Source: DTWD01 sp963662965 | GTDB lineage: Bacteria; Acidobacteriota; Vicinamibacteria; Vicinamibacterales; UBA8438 | NCBI GenBank assembly: GCA_963662965.1 | Contig: OY759970.1 | Coordinates: 3,224,001-3,288,000 of the forward strand | DNA length: 64,000 nucleotides | Direction of reading: 5' to 3' | Part shown: positions 47,384-57,067 of the stretch, piece by piece | How positions within the stretch are numbered: the first letter of the stretch is position 1 | Layout: each line of letters starts with the position of its first letter | Program-made: the position numbers and the translations under genes | Notes under the pieces: generated by a model | What the model was told of the DNA's origin: nothing | Database searches by the model: none | What the model saw: only the letters and a program-made list of their open reading frames with translations

Positions 47384-49447
47384 GCACGGATCACAAGGGG
47401 CAAGGCGATCGCCGGGACGCTGCCGTACATGGCGCCGGAGGTGCTGCGTGGCAAGACCGCCGATGCGGGGAGCGACGTCTGGGCGCTTGGCGTCATGTTG
47501 CACGAAATGCTCGCCGGCGGCCGCCCTTTCCGCGGGAACACCGGGAGCGAAGTAACGTCGCCGATCCTGCGCGATCCGCCGCCGCCGTTGCCGGCCGGCG
47601 TGCCAACCGGGTTGCAGACGATCGTGCGCAGGTGCCTCGAGAAGGAACCGGGCCGACGGTATCAGCGGGCGGGCGAGGTGCGCGCGGCGTTGCAGGCGGC
47701 CTCAACGGAGACGGCGGTGTCTCTGGCCACTGCCGGCCTGCTTCGGCCGTATAAGACCGGTGCGCTCGCGGCGATCGTGGCCGTGGTGCTGGTGGTGGCG
47801 GGGGCCGTCTACTTGGGGACCAGGCCGCCCGTACCGGCCGATGGGGAGGCAGTCGAGTCGGCGGCGGTGTCGCGCAGGCCCACCATTGCCGTCCTCCCCC
47901 TCGCGAGCCTGAGCGCCAGGGACGAGAACAGCTACTTCGCCGCCGGGCTCCACGATGAGCTCCTTCGGCGGTTGTCCTTGGTGCGGGAGCTCGCCGTCAT
48001 TTCCCGGACCTCGGTCCTTCCCTATGCCGATGCCCAGAAGACCGTCCCGGAGATCGCGGCGGAGCTCGGGGGCCCGCTACGTCGTCGAGGGTAGCGTGCA
48101 GGAGGACCAGGGGCAGGTGCGCATCCAGGTCCAGCTCATCGACGCTGAGACGGACCGTCACCTCTGGGCGGAGCGGTGCGACCGAGCGTTCGAGGACATC
48201 TTCGACCTCCAGAGCGAGGTCGCCCAGGCGATCGCAGTGGAGCTCCAAGCCACGGTTGGTCTCGAAGAGCAGGCGCTGATCGAGGCCCGCCCGACGACCT
48301 CATCGCCTACGACCTATAGCTCCAGGCCACTGAACAGGTCCCCTTCGTCCGGGAGGGAGTACGACGCCGGCGTCGCGCTGCTTCGCCGAGCCATCGACCG
48401 GGACTCGGACTTTACCCTGGCACACACAAGGCTCGCGGCCTTCTACTTCAACGGGAGCATCCTGTTACCCAGACGTCACTCGCGCCTCCGCCGTGGCGCA
48501 GGCTGAACTTGCTGCGGAGCGGGGGCCCAACAATCCAGAAGCCCTGGCGGGGACGGGCTGGCTCTATGCGAGTTCGGGGCGCCGTCAAGAGGGAAGAGTG
48601 TTAATGGAACGGGCTGTCGCCCTCGACCCGAGCCAGGTGACGGCGTGGGCCGGTCAAGCCGCGTTGGGCTGGTGGACTGGAGACAGCGTCGGAGGGGACG
48701 TGGCGGGGCGGGGGGGGGGTGCAGGTCGCATCCAACAGGGCGGCACAGATCCAGCCGGCGTATTGTCTGGGGTACGTGGGGATGTACGACGAGGCGCAGG
48801 CTTGGTTCGAGCGAGTTCTTGAAGAGGAGCCGAACGACTTCTATGCGTTGCACGCATTGGTCAATTTCTCTGTCGCGAATGATGACTACCCGGAAGCTCG
48901 ACGGTGGGCCGTCCGGGCGCGCGAGTCGGGTGCGAGTTCCGTGTTGGGGACCTACTTCATCGCCTTTCTCGAGATCGCCGAGGGGAACCTAGAAACCGCG
49001 GCAAGCCTGCTGCGTGAAGTCGTGCAATCCGAGCCCGGCCTTAACTCCAATGGAACGCCGACGGCCGAGGTTGTCTTGGCGTGGGTCCTGGCCGAGTCCG
49101 GCCGTCCGGAGGGACGGGAACGGTTGGAGGCTCTCCGGGGGGTCCGGCTGGAACGGGTGGCCGAGGGTCACGGAAAGGAGAGGATCTACAGGGATCTGGC
49201 CATCATCGCGTCCGTGCTCGACAGTCCGGACGAACAGCTCCGTTGGTTCCTGGAAGCCTCACGAGAGGACCGAATCCGGGACCTCTACGAGCAGCGCGAC
49301 TTTCCGTGGATGGATCCGCTCCGCGACGTGCCCGAGTTCCAGGCGTGGCGCGAGACCGTTGCGGCGGAGGTGGCGGCCCAGCGGCGAGAGCTGGAGGCTC
49401 TCGGCCCCTGGATACCGGCCGCCGTTCTCGGCGTCGCCGGCCGCTAG
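47384..49447 (+). pseudogene. Truncated, decayed Ser/Thr kinase-TPR protein
   Basis: Joined frames give the back half of a Pkn-type kinase ('GTLPYMAPEVLRG', 'GSDVWALGVMLHEMLAGGRP', 'RRCLEKEPGRRYQ'), a membrane span (about 47754-47815), a TolB-N-like adenylate-type domain ('IAVLPLASLSARDENSYFAA', 'YVVEGSVQEDQGQVRIQVQL') and TPR repeats ('LAGTGWLYASSGRRQEGRVL', 'YVGMYDEAQAWFERVLEEEP'). The kinase N-lobe with its lysine and HRD loop is missing. Lesions include an extra G at 48068-48072, TAG at 48317-48319 where TAC is expected, and shifts near 48290, 48360, 48480 and a G10 run at 48710-48719. It is a relic; the ~126-bp repeat lies at its cut end. Confidence 0.75.
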
Positions 49448-49534
49448 TAATTCGGTACCCCAACCGATCGCTTCCGTAGTAGGGAGTTCCGCCCGGGATG
49501 CGCGCGACCGGCGCCTACCGCGGCCAAAGCCGCG

Positions 49535-50113
49535 CTAGCCGAAGTAGTCCGGCTCGTTGCCCGGCTTCCACTTGATGTTGCAGCCGATGCTCGGCGTCTG
49601 CTCGCCGGTCGGGGACTGGCCAGCCACCACGGTATCGACGGCGGCGCGCAGGTCACGCCCGGTCACCACGACGTCGTTGTCGGGGCGGCTGTCGTCGAAC
49701 TGACCGCGATACACCAGTCGCAGATCCGCGTCGAAGACGAAGAAATCGGGCGTGCAGGCGGCGTGATACGCCTTCGCGACCTCTTGCGTCGCGTCGACCA
49801 GGTAGGGAAAGACGTAGCCGAACTCGGCGATGTCGCGAATCATCACGTCGGGCCGGTCCTCGGCGTGCGTTTCGGCGTCGTTCGAGTTGATGCCGATCAC
49901 CGCGACCTCGCGCGTCTGGTATTCGCGCGCGAACTCCGCCAACTCGTTCTTCAGGTGCTTCACGAACGGGCAGTGGTTGCACATGAAGACGATGACCGTC
50001 GCCGGCGCCCTGGCGAACTCGACGAGCCCGATCCGGTTCCCGTTCGCATCGGGCAGGGTGAACCCGGGAGCGACAGTCCCGAGCTCCAACATCGTCGAGG
50101 GGGTCAGCACCAT
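49535..50113 (-). CDS. Thioredoxin-fold (AhpC/TSA-like) protein
   Basis: A 192-residue thioredoxin-like protein: 'GTVAPGFTLPDANGNRIGL', then 'VIVFMCNHCPFVKHLKNELA' with a C-x2-C active-site pair, and 'YHAACTPDFFVFDADLRLVY' with the cis-Pro-type turn. It probably acts as a thiol oxidoreductase or peroxiredoxin-like protein. No signal peptide is visible. ATG 50113 or ATG 50092 could be the start. It lies downstream of two secreted propeller genes, from which a short word repeat separates it. Confidence 0.88.
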   Translation of the reverse strand: MVLTPSTMLELGTVAPGFTLPDANGNRIGLVEFARAPATVIVFMCNHCPFVKHLKNELAEFAREYQTREVAVIGINSNDAETHAEDRPDVMIRDIAEFGYVFPYLVDATQEVAKAYHAACTPDFFVFDADLRLVYRGQFDDSRPDNDVVVTGRDLRAAVDTVVAGQSPTGEQTPSIGCNIKWKPGNEPDYFG

Positions 50114-50128
50114 TGCGGTTTGCGCGCC

Positions 50129-50153
50129 ATAAGCCGTGAGCCCTGAGCCGGAG
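50129..50153. repeat. Short 'agccgtgagccctgagcc' word repeat
   Basis: The tract at 50131-50148 repeats gagcc-type words between two same-strand genes, like the tracts at 1755 and 30030. Confidence 0.45.
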
Positions 50154-50162
50154 GCAATTCCG

Positions 50163-51608
50163 TTACAGCGGGTCGCTCTGCGCGCCGTCCTTGAATGCCC
50201 AGATGCGGTTGCGGGTCAGGATGTAGAGGACGCCGTCGCGGGCAACCGGGGTGCAGTAGACCGCCGCCCCGAGGTTGTACTCGCCGAGCAGCTCCATTTC
50301 TTTCCCGGCGCGAAGCACCGCGACGTCTCCATCTTCGTCACCGAGGAAGACCTTTCCATCGACGACGAACGCCGAGCCCCAGACCGCGGCAAACGTGTCG
50401 TAGGTCCAGAACTCCTCGCCGGTCTCCGGATCGAGCGCGTGCAGGAAGCCCGAGAGGCTTGAGATATAGAGGACGCCTTCCGCGATGGCCGCGGTCGACA
50501 TCGTGCGGTAGAAGTCCTCGCCGCCGCGGTGCCACACCGCATGCGTGTCGGTCACATCGCCGCTCCCGGTGGCGTCGATCGCATAGAAGTGCCCGGGTGC
50601 CTCGCCATGCTCCGGGTCCTGCCCGACGCCGATGTAAACCTTGTCGTCGTAGATGACCGGGGTGGAGAGGACGTTGTTCCGCGTCCCGCGTCCACCGAGG
50701 ATCCACTCGGCCTCTTTCGGATTGAGGTCGAACTGCCAGATCTGGTCGCCAGTGTCGGCATCGAGCGCGTAGATGACACCGTTCCCGCCGGCGAAGACGA
50801 TCTGTGCGCGTCCGTCGATCATGCCGTAGGCCGGGTTGGTCCAGGAGCCGTGCAAGACGGTCTCGCCGACCACGGTGCTCTCCCAGAGGAGCTCACCGGT
50901 GTGCTTATCGACGGCGATGAGGTCGGGTGAGAACGGCGACGGGATGTTGACGTGCCCTTCGTCGACCCCGTTGCTCGTGAGGGTGTAGAGGACGTCGCCG
51001 ACGACGAGCGGTGATCCGGTCGCGAGGTTGTGCGGAAAGACGTCGAGCTCGCCGATCATGTCGTACGACCAGATGATGTCGCCGGCCCCCTCGTCGGTGA
51101 ACTCCTCGTCGGTGAACGGGCCGTTGTTCTCGCCGTCCTGGAAGCCACGGGCGTCGAGGCAGACGATGTGGGCCTCGTTCGAGATGTAATAGATCCGGTC
51201 GCCCTCCATGAACGCGGTGGAGCAGACGCCCTGGAGCGGCCAGTCGTTCACACGCCCCGAGGTCAGCTTCGGGTGGACCATCTGCCAGAGGAAGGTGCCG
51301 GAGTCGGCTTCGAAGGCCATCACGACGCCCCTGTCGCCTTCGATCGACGGGTCGCGTCGGCCCTCGTTGTTCGTCCCGACGTAGACACGGCCGTTGGCGA
51401 CCACCGGGCCGCCATACGCCTGCGATCCGACCGGCTGTGACCAGAGCACGTTCGTGCCGCTCGCCGCGTCCCACTCACCCACGATGCCGGTTTCGTCCGA
51501 CGCCATGTTGCGCGAGGGCGTGTTACCGAACATCCCCGTCTCCTGCGCGGACACCGTGCCGGTGGCCGCGAGCAGCGCGACGATAACGAGCGAAAGCTGT
51601 CGAGTCAT
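50163..51608 (-). CDS. Secreted PQQ-like beta-propeller protein
   Basis: A 481-residue protein with a signal peptide (cleavage near 'TGTVSAQE') and propeller blades such as 'EADSGTFLWQMVHP', 'DKHTGELLWESTV', 'DADTGDQIWQFDL' and 'DPETGEEFWTYDT'. The upstream part carries 'GIVGEWDAASGTNVLWSQPV'. No enzyme motif can be named. The ATG lies in the stop of the next upstream gene (ATGA at 51605-51608) with ggag in that gene's end as ribosome site, so the two propellers are produced together in the periplasm. Confidence 0.87.
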   Translation of the reverse strand: MTRQLSLVIVALLAATGTVSAQETGMFGNTPSRNMASDETGIVGEWDAASGTNVLWSQPVGSQAYGGPVVANGRVYVGTNNEGRRDPSIEGDRGVVMAFEADSGTFLWQMVHPKLTSGRVNDWPLQGVCSTAFMEGDRIYYISNEAHIVCLDARGFQDGENNGPFTDEEFTDEGAGDIIWSYDMIGELDVFPHNLATGSPLVVGDVLYTLTSNGVDEGHVNIPSPFSPDLIAVDKHTGELLWESTVVGETVLHGSWTNPAYGMIDGRAQIVFAGGNGVIYALDADTGDQIWQFDLNPKEAEWILGGRGTRNNVLSTPVIYDDKVYIGVGQDPEHGEAPGHFYAIDATGSGDVTDTHAVWHRGGEDFYRTMSTAAIAEGVLYISSLSGFLHALDPETGEEFWTYDTFAAVWGSAFVVDGKVFLGDEDGDVAVLRAGKEMELLGEYNLGAAVYCTPVARDGVLYILTRNRIWAFKDGAQSDPL

Positions 51609-53815
51609 TGGTTCTCCATCACGCGAACGTTGTCGAAGTAGATGTCGATTGGTGAATAGCCGATGAGCCCAGGGCTCCCTTCGCGTACCGGCTCGGCGTC
51701 CTCCACGGTGACCGTCCAGGCCTCGGGCTCCGCTTGGTCACGCGGCCACACCTTGCCGCGAATGAGTGCGCTGTCGCCCTCGACGTCGACCCGCAGCTTG
51801 AGCGTGTACCAGACGTCGGGGTCCCAGGCGAAGTCGAATCGCTCCGCCATGCGCAGCTCGGCCGCCCACGATCGCACCTCGATGCGCTGGTGGTTGCCCT
51901 GCAGGTCCATCGTGTAGCCGGCGTTGATGACCCCGATATCGGGCCGCCGCCGTCCCTTCTGCGTCGACATGACGTCGGCCTGTACGGTGTAGTTCGACAT
52001 GTACGACGGACCGATGTAGATCGCGTGCCGGTGGATGCCGGTGCGCGACGGACCTTTGCGGAACAGCTGCTCGCCACTTTCGTCGACGGCCTGGAGGCTG
52101 CCACCACCGCCGATCCAGTGCGGCGGACGACCGGTCTCGAAGTTCTCCGTCCAGGGGAGGGGGCTGAAGATACGCACGCGCGCCGCGGCCGAGACGTCGC
52201 CGATGGTCGCCACCACCTGTCCCGCCTGGTTGGTCGATTGCGGCCGCGACTGGAACTCGCCGTTGACGCGGAGGCGCGATCCAGCGAGACCGTCGAGCGA
52301 CCAGCGCGCGTCGCGCTGCCCGAGCGACTGGCCATTCTCGTCGAACGCCAGCACGCGGAAGTTGATGGTTTCACCGGCGGCGGCAATTACTTCCGCAGGA
52401 ACGACCTGGATGCTGGCGACGGTCCCGGTCGCCGGCGTCTCGGTGCCGAGTGCTCGGCTGGCGCCGGCGGCGGCACTGAACGACGCGCTCGCGTCGCCGA
52501 TGCAGTAGATGCCCGACTCTGCCGTGATGTAGAGACGTCCATAGGCAGGCGCAAACGACCCGTAGATTTCTGCGTAGCGGCCGTCCGCGACCTCGAGCTC
52601 CTCGCTGTCGAGCACCGTGGCGCCATCGTCGCCCGGCTCGAGGATGTGGACGTTGCCGTTCACCTCGGTGATGTAGAGCTTGCCATCGGCCCAGACGGGC
52701 GACGACTTGCCGACGTTGCCGACGCTCTGCTCCCACAGCACCTCACCGTCACCGGCGTCGATGGCGATGAGGTTGGCGGAGTTGTCGATGACGTAGAGCC
52801 GACCATCCTTGACCATCGGCGACGAAAAGCCGACGGCGAGCTCGTTGACCCGCCACCGCTCCGCGGTCGCCGTGATGTCACCGGTCCCGGTCGCGTCGAT
52901 CGCAACGACCCGACCCATCGTCCCGGCGTCGAGGTTCTCTTCGCTGTGCGCGACGTAGACGGTGGTTCCATCGATCACCGGCGACACGTTGATGCCGCGC
53001 TTGCTGAGGTGGAACTCCCAGACCTTCGTGCCGGTGCGCGCCTGCAGCGCGTAGATGTTCCCGTCGGCATTGCCGTCAATGATCAGCCGCTGTCCGTTGA
53101 CCACCGCGATGATCGGCACCGACTGCGTGTTCATGTCGGCGGGCTGGCCGCCGGGTGTCGAGACCCAGCGCACCCGACCGGTCCGCTTGTCGAACGCCAC
53201 GTAGCGGTGGCGCGGCGGCCCGCCGAGGCTGCCCCACGCGGAGCCGATGACCCCGAGGATCAGGCGGTCCTCGTCGACCACCGGTGAGGAGGTCCGGCCA
53301 CCGTATCCCGAGGCGCGGCCCAGATCCTCCGACAGGCGCCAGCTCCAGACGATGTTGCCGTCGCGGTCGAAGCAGTGCAGGTGGCCATCGATATTTAGCG
53401 CGTAGAGATAGCCGGTGTCGGGGTCGCCGGTCACGCTGCCCCAGCCGACGCGGTTGAACGGGACCGTGGTGTTGAGGACGCTGAAGGCGTGCTCCCACAG
53501 CTTCGTCCCGTCCTGGGCGTTCCAGCAGGTGACGATTTCCCGCTTGTCCGCGTCCTCACCGGTGCGCCCGTTGGCGCAGACCCGGCCGTCGAACACGGCG
53601 GGTGTCGACCGCGCGACGTATTCCTGGAACCAGATGAGGTTCTCGCCGTCCGTGGACCAACTCGAGACCAGATTCGTCAGGTCCGAAACGCCGTTCTGAG
53701 CACGCCCGCGCCAGCTCGGCCAGTCCTGGGCCCGCGCCGTGCCTGCCGCGAAGAGCGCAAGGCATGCGAGCGCGAGGGTGACACGCGCAACGGAGCCATA
53801 AGCAGACTTGTTCAT
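51605..53815 (-). CDS. Secreted PQQ-like propeller with C-terminal jelly-roll domain
   Basis: A 736-residue exported protein: signal peptide ending 'GTARAQDW', then 'WPSWRGRAQNGVSD' as in secreted PQQ-like propellers, eight or so blades to about residue 460, an Ig-like stretch and a C-terminal LamG/DUF1080-like domain ('YIGPSYMSNYTVQADVMSTQ', 'WYTLKLRVDVEGDSALIRGK', 'IDIYFDNVRVMENQ'). A carbohydrate- or matrix-binding function is plausible. The open frame to 53929 is ruled out because ATG 53815 has gaggga upstream and starts directly before the signal peptide. It is the first gene of a propeller pair. Confidence 0.87.
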   Translation of the reverse strand: MNKSAYGSVARVTLALACLALFAAGTARAQDWPSWRGRAQNGVSDLTNLVSSWSTDGENLIWFQEYVARSTPAVFDGRVCANGRTGEDADKREIVTCWNAQDGTKLWEHAFSVLNTTVPFNRVGWGSVTGDPDTGYLYALNIDGHLHCFDRDGNIVWSWRLSEDLGRASGYGGRTSSPVVDEDRLILGVIGSAWGSLGGPPRHRYVAFDKRTGRVRWVSTPGGQPADMNTQSVPIIAVVNGQRLIIDGNADGNIYALQARTGTKVWEFHLSKRGINVSPVIDGTTVYVAHSEENLDAGTMGRVVAIDATGTGDITATAERWRVNELAVGFSSPMVKDGRLYVIDNSANLIAIDAGDGEVLWEQSVGNVGKSSPVWADGKLYITEVNGNVHILEPGDDGATVLDSEELEVADGRYAEIYGSFAPAYGRLYITAESGIYCIGDASASFSAAAGASRALGTETPATGTVASIQVVPAEVIAAAGETINFRVLAFDENGQSLGQRDARWSLDGLAGSRLRVNGEFQSRPQSTNQAGQVVATIGDVSAAARVRIFSPLPWTENFETGRPPHWIGGGGSLQAVDESGEQLFRKGPSRTGIHRHAIYIGPSYMSNYTVQADVMSTQKGRRRPDIGVINAGYTMDLQGNHQRIEVRSWAAELRMAERFDFAWDPDVWYTLKLRVDVEGDSALIRGKVWPRDQAEPEAWTVTVEDAEPVREGSPGLIGYSPIDIYFDNVRVMENQ

Positions 53816-54002
53816 CCCGCAATCCCTCGTCTGAGATGGAAGATACTGTGCAGCCCGACCGCCGATTTTAGCATGCATAGCGGGGTTGACCGCCGCGTCT
53901 GGGGGAGCGCCCATGGTGCGTCTGATCACAGGACGACGTCCGAACCGCTGGCACTTCTTGACCGGCTGAATCGCTCGGGGATAGGCTCGTCATTCGACTC
54001 AC

Positions 54003-54308
54003 GTGAGCATCCTCAACACATTACGCACCCGTTGGGGGGTAGGGCTCTGGGGCACGGTCGCCATCCTGCTCGCCTTTTCCCTCGCCGGGATGACAGTCGT
54101 TCGGCTGCGCCAGCCGGTTCTCGGGTTCCTGCTCCCGTCGGACGCCCCGACCTGGCTGAGCTGGACGGTCTACCTGGTGATTCTCCTCCCAATGTACCAG
54201 GTGCTGCTCCTCGGGTACGGCGCGCTGCTCGGACAGTTCAACTTCTTCTGGAGCCGCCTGAAGGCGGTCGGGCGCTTTCTCGGCAGCCGGGCCGCCGCCT
54301 CCGGCTAG
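54003..54308 (+). CDS. Small membrane protein (DUF6787-like)
   Basis: A 101-residue protein with two membrane spans (about residues 12-35 and 50-72) and the C-terminal 'VLLLGYGALLGQFNFFWSR', which resembles DUF6787. It begins at GTG 54003. The 187-bp region upstream is shared with the divergent propeller gene. Function is unknown. Confidence 0.7.
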   Translation: MSILNTLRTRWGVGLWGTVAILLAFSLAGMTVVRLRQPVLGFLLPSDAPTWLSWTVYLVILLPMYQVLLLGYGALLGQFNFFWSRLKAVGRFLGSRAAASG

Positions 54309-54326
54309 CGTGGTACGGAACCGGCG

Positions 54327-54354
54327 AGGTTCACGGTTCCAGGTTCAAGGTTCG
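54327..54354. repeat. ggttcaa-type word repeats between convergent genes
   Basis: Four variants of ggttca(a/c) in a row (ggttcacggttccaggttca) lie between the convergent small membrane protein and HupE-like genes. They match the words at 14644-14693. Confidence 0.55.
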
Positions 54355-54388
54355 TAGAGCCCGGCATATCCGCACCGGGTCCATCGGC

Positions 54389-55525
54389 TTAGTACAGGGC
54401 ACGTTCGACCGCCCAGACGAGTCCGACGATGGCGATCACCGACGATGCCGGTACCACGACACGCCGCCGGTACCACGACCGCTTCCTGAGCCACCCGATG
54501 CTCACCGCGGCGGCAGCAAGGACCGCCAGCTGGCCGAGCTCGATGCCGGCATTGAACGTCACCAACGCGAGCAGCCGCTCATGGTCGGGAAGCCCGAGCG
54601 CGCCGAGCGCCCCGGCGAAGCCGAGCCCATGCAGCAGTCCGAACGCGAAGACGACGACGGGGCGCCACGGGGTGAGGCGGTCGGTCAGCACGTTCTCGAT
54701 GGCGACGTACGCCACCGACACCGCAATGAGTGGTTCGACGATACGCGCCGACAAAGTGACCGCACCCAGAGTGGCGAGGGTCAGCGTGACGGCGTGGGCC
54801 ACGGTGAACGCCGTGACCTGCCACACCAGTGGACGGAGCCTCGCGCTCAGCAGAAACAGGCCGAGGACGAACAGGATGTGGTCGAGGCCGTCCGGTACGA
54901 TGTGCACGAAGCCGAGGCGGAGGTACTGCGCGGCGACCTCACGGCGACTCGGTAGCGCGAGGGGGCCGGTCAGCTCGTACGGATCGCTCCGCGCGCCGCG
55001 TTCGAGGACCATCCGGACCTCTGCGTCACGCGCCGCGTCGATGATCGTCAGATGCACGTCGGCGAACGCCCTTGACGCGAAAAACTCGACACTGGTTGCG
55101 GCGTCTGGGACCGACCCGGTGAGACGCGCGGTCAGACCGAGAAGGGTCGGAATCTCCGCGTCGGTGGCGTTGGATGTTCCGTAATCGGGGAACGCGACGT
55201 CGAAGACCGCCGGCTCGCCGTCGAAGCGGACGCGGACGCGGCGCTCGAAGAGACGCCGGAGTCGGTCGACGCGTGCGTTGAAGTCACCGGGTGACAGCTG
55301 CGCGAGGGCCGCGACCAGCGCGGCATCGTCGGTGTCGATTGAGGCGCCCAGAGCCAACGCATCGAGGTCGTAGAGGAGGTCGACCTGGAACGTCCCGTCC
55401 GCGTTGAGCGTCAGCGTCGTATCGGTGAACGTGAGCGGATGCGCCTCCGCACTCGGGACCGCGGTGGACGAGAGGAGCAGTCCAGCGAGGACAGCGACGC
55501 ATGTGGCGACGCGGGAGGGGCGCAC
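54389..55525 (-). CDS. HupE/UreJ-2-like membrane protein
   Basis: A 378-residue protein with a signal peptide ending 'SAEAHP', a ~170-residue periplasmic N-terminal domain and a C-terminal HupE-type membrane part: 'LGFVHIVPDGLDHILFVLGL', 'TAFTVAHAVTLTLATLG' and 'FGLLHGLGFAGALGALGLP'. The histidines of HIxPxGxDH and FxxxH motifs are present. HupE/UreJ proteins are proposed nickel or cobalt transporters; here no hydrogenase or urease is near. Start is GTG 55525, with TAAGAT 7 bp upstream. Confidence 0.88.
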   Translation of the reverse strand: MRPSRVATCVAVLAGLLLSSTAVPSAEAHPLTFTDTTLTLNADGTFQVDLLYDLDALALGASIDTDDAALVAALAQLSPGDFNARVDRLRRLFERRVRVRFDGEPAVFDVAFPDYGTSNATDAEIPTLLGLTARLTGSVPDAATSVEFFASRAFADVHLTIIDAARDAEVRMVLERGARSDPYELTGPLALPSRREVAAQYLRLGFVHIVPDGLDHILFVLGLFLLSARLRPLVWQVTAFTVAHAVTLTLATLGAVTLSARIVEPLIAVSVAYVAIENVLTDRLTPWRPVVVFAFGLLHGLGFAGALGALGLPDHERLLALVTFNAGIELGQLAVLAAAAVSIGWLRKRSWYRRRVVVPASSVIAIVGLVWAVERALY

Positions 55526-55532
55526 GGCGACG

Positions 55533-55538
55533 ATCTTA
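55533..55538 (-). promoter_or_regulatory. -10-like TAAGAT 7 bp before the HupE-like start
   Basis: On the minus strand TAAGAT is followed by exactly 7 bases and the GTG at 55525. This is the same hexamer and spacing as before the acyl ligase gene at 32840, and suggests another leaderless transcript. Confidence 0.4.
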
Positions 55539-55561
55539 TCCGCCCGAATGAGGGTGAGGGC

Positions 55562-55592
55562 GCGGCGAGGTTCGGGGCAGCCAGCCCCGTCA
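55562..55592. repeat. GC-rich palindromic element, end fragment
   Basis: Reverse complement of the left end of the element at 32853: gacggggctggctgccccga, including its ggggc...gcccc hairpin. It lies between the HupE-like and PhoX-like genes. Confidence 0.6.
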
Positions 55593-55607
55593 GAAATTAC
55601 CTCTGAA

Positions 55608-56999
55608 TCACAGTGGTCCGTCGGACCAGGCGCCGGTCACGGCGATGGTGATGCCGGGAGACTGGACGTTGAGGAAGAGCCATCGACCGTCGGGGCTGAA
55701 CGTGGCGCCGGCGAACTCTCGGTTGCGATAGTCGCCCTCCATCCCGTTCTTCTCGCCCGCCAGCACGACGTTGTTCATGGCGAGCGGAAAGACCGCGCCG
55801 TCGACGGTGAGGCCCTGCACGCGTTCGGGGGCATCGCCGAAGGTGCCCGTCCCTCCGTCTTCACACAGCACGAGGCCGCCGCGCGGGCTGACGCAGAGGT
55901 TGTCCGGCATGTGCAGCACGTGGGCGCTGGGCGATTCGAAGATCAGGCGGAGGCGCTCCTCGGCCGGGGCGTACTCCCAGACCTGACCCTCCTCGGCGTC
56001 GCCACCGTTCGTCGACACGATGAAAATACGTCCGTTGGCGTACCACGTCCCCTCGAGGCGGCCGAACGTCGCCCCGCCGCCGGCGGACCCCTGGACGAAG
56101 ACGGCGTCCCTCGTGATCTCCCGTGGGTCGGGGTCGTCGATCGGAACCCAGTGCACCGGCCGCCAGACCCCGCTCGTCTGCCCAGAGCGTGTGTCCGCCC
56201 GCGGCGTGTCGTCGAGCGCGAGCATCTCGAGCCGCCCGCCCGCGGCGAGGTTGCCCGGCTTGGCCGGCAGGAATCGGTAGAAGCCGGCGGCGCCGGTGTC
56301 CTCGGTCTCGTAGACGATGCCGGTCTGCGAATCGACGGCGACCGCTTCATGCCGGAAGCGACCCATCGCCCGGAGCGGCTCGGCGGAGGCGGTGCCATCG
56401 GCCGGCACCTCGAAGACATATCCGTGCGGGCGGAGATAGTCATTGTCGCCGCCGGGGTCCTCGAAGGTCTCCTCGCAGCTCAGCCAGGAGCCCCACGGTG
56501 TCGGCCCGCCCGCGCAGTTGACCGCGGTGCCAGCCAGGCTCGGCCACGCACTGATGAGAGCGCCGGTCGAGGTGTCGAACTCAATCGTGGTGGTGCCGCC
56601 ACCGGCGTTCCGGTCGTACACCGACCGGTCCGCGAACGCCGGGCCGCGGCGCAGCTCGTGATTGCGGACGAGTCGGATGCGATCGCCGCCGGCCGGAAAC
56701 GCGGCCATCCCGTCATGCGCTCCGGGTGTCGGCGACCCATCGACGAGAGGATCCCCGGTCCACCCGAACGTGTGGTAGCGGAAGCCGGCGGGTAAGTGGA
56801 GGAGCGGCAGCCCGGTGGCGTCGTCGTTGACCGTGTGCAGCGGGCCGTACCCGACGTCGGGACGTGACGGGTCGAACGCGTCGGAGCCCCGTTCCTCGGA
56901 TTCGATCGCTCGACACGCGAGCGCATGGAACGGGGCGGCGCTCAGTGCGGCGCCGGTCAATGCGAGAAACTGCCGGCGGTCGAAGCGAGCCGCGGACAT
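55608..56999 (-). CDS. PhoX-like alkaline phosphatase family protein (DUF839), Tat-exported
   Basis: A 463-residue protein with a twin-arginine signal ('FDRRQFLALTGAALSAAPFH'). The PhoX/DUF839 features include 'MAAFPAGGDRIRLVRNHELR', 'GGTTTIEFDTSTGALI', 'TPWGSWLSCEETFED', 'YVFEVPADG' and 'GRFRHEAVAVDSQTGIVYET'. PhoX enzymes are calcium/iron phosphatases of the periplasm, but DUF839 is broad and catalytic residues were not checked one by one. Start is ATG 56999. It could supply phosphate from organic esters; no Pho box was found. Confidence 0.85.
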   Translation of the reverse strand: MSAARFDRRQFLALTGAALSAAPFHALACRAIESEERGSDAFDPSRPDVGYGPLHTVNDDATGLPLLHLPAGFRYHTFGWTGDPLVDGSPTPGAHDGMAAFPAGGDRIRLVRNHELRRGPAFADRSVYDRNAGGGTTTIEFDTSTGALISAWPSLAGTAVNCAGGPTPWGSWLSCEETFEDPGGDNDYLRPHGYVFEVPADGTASAEPLRAMGRFRHEAVAVDSQTGIVYETEDTGAAGFYRFLPAKPGNLAAGGRLEMLALDDTPRADTRSGQTSGVWRPVHWVPIDDPDPREITRDAVFVQGSAGGGATFGRLEGTWYANGRIFIVSTNGGDAEEGQVWEYAPAEERLRLIFESPSAHVLHMPDNLCVSPRGGLVLCEDGGTGTFGDAPERVQGLTVDGAVFPLAMNNVVLAGEKNGMEGDYRNREFAGATFSPDGRWLFLNVQSPGITIAVTGAWSDGPL

Positions 57000-57067
57000 C
57001 TTGGGAGTCAGTCTACCAGGTGCTCGGGTTGAGGCGATGACGCAGAGATGGTGCGGCGGCGTGTCAT

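Noticed and set aside
53958..53986. Promoter TTGACC-17-ATAGGC before the small membrane protein gene
   Set aside because: The -10 part is poor and nothing else supports it.
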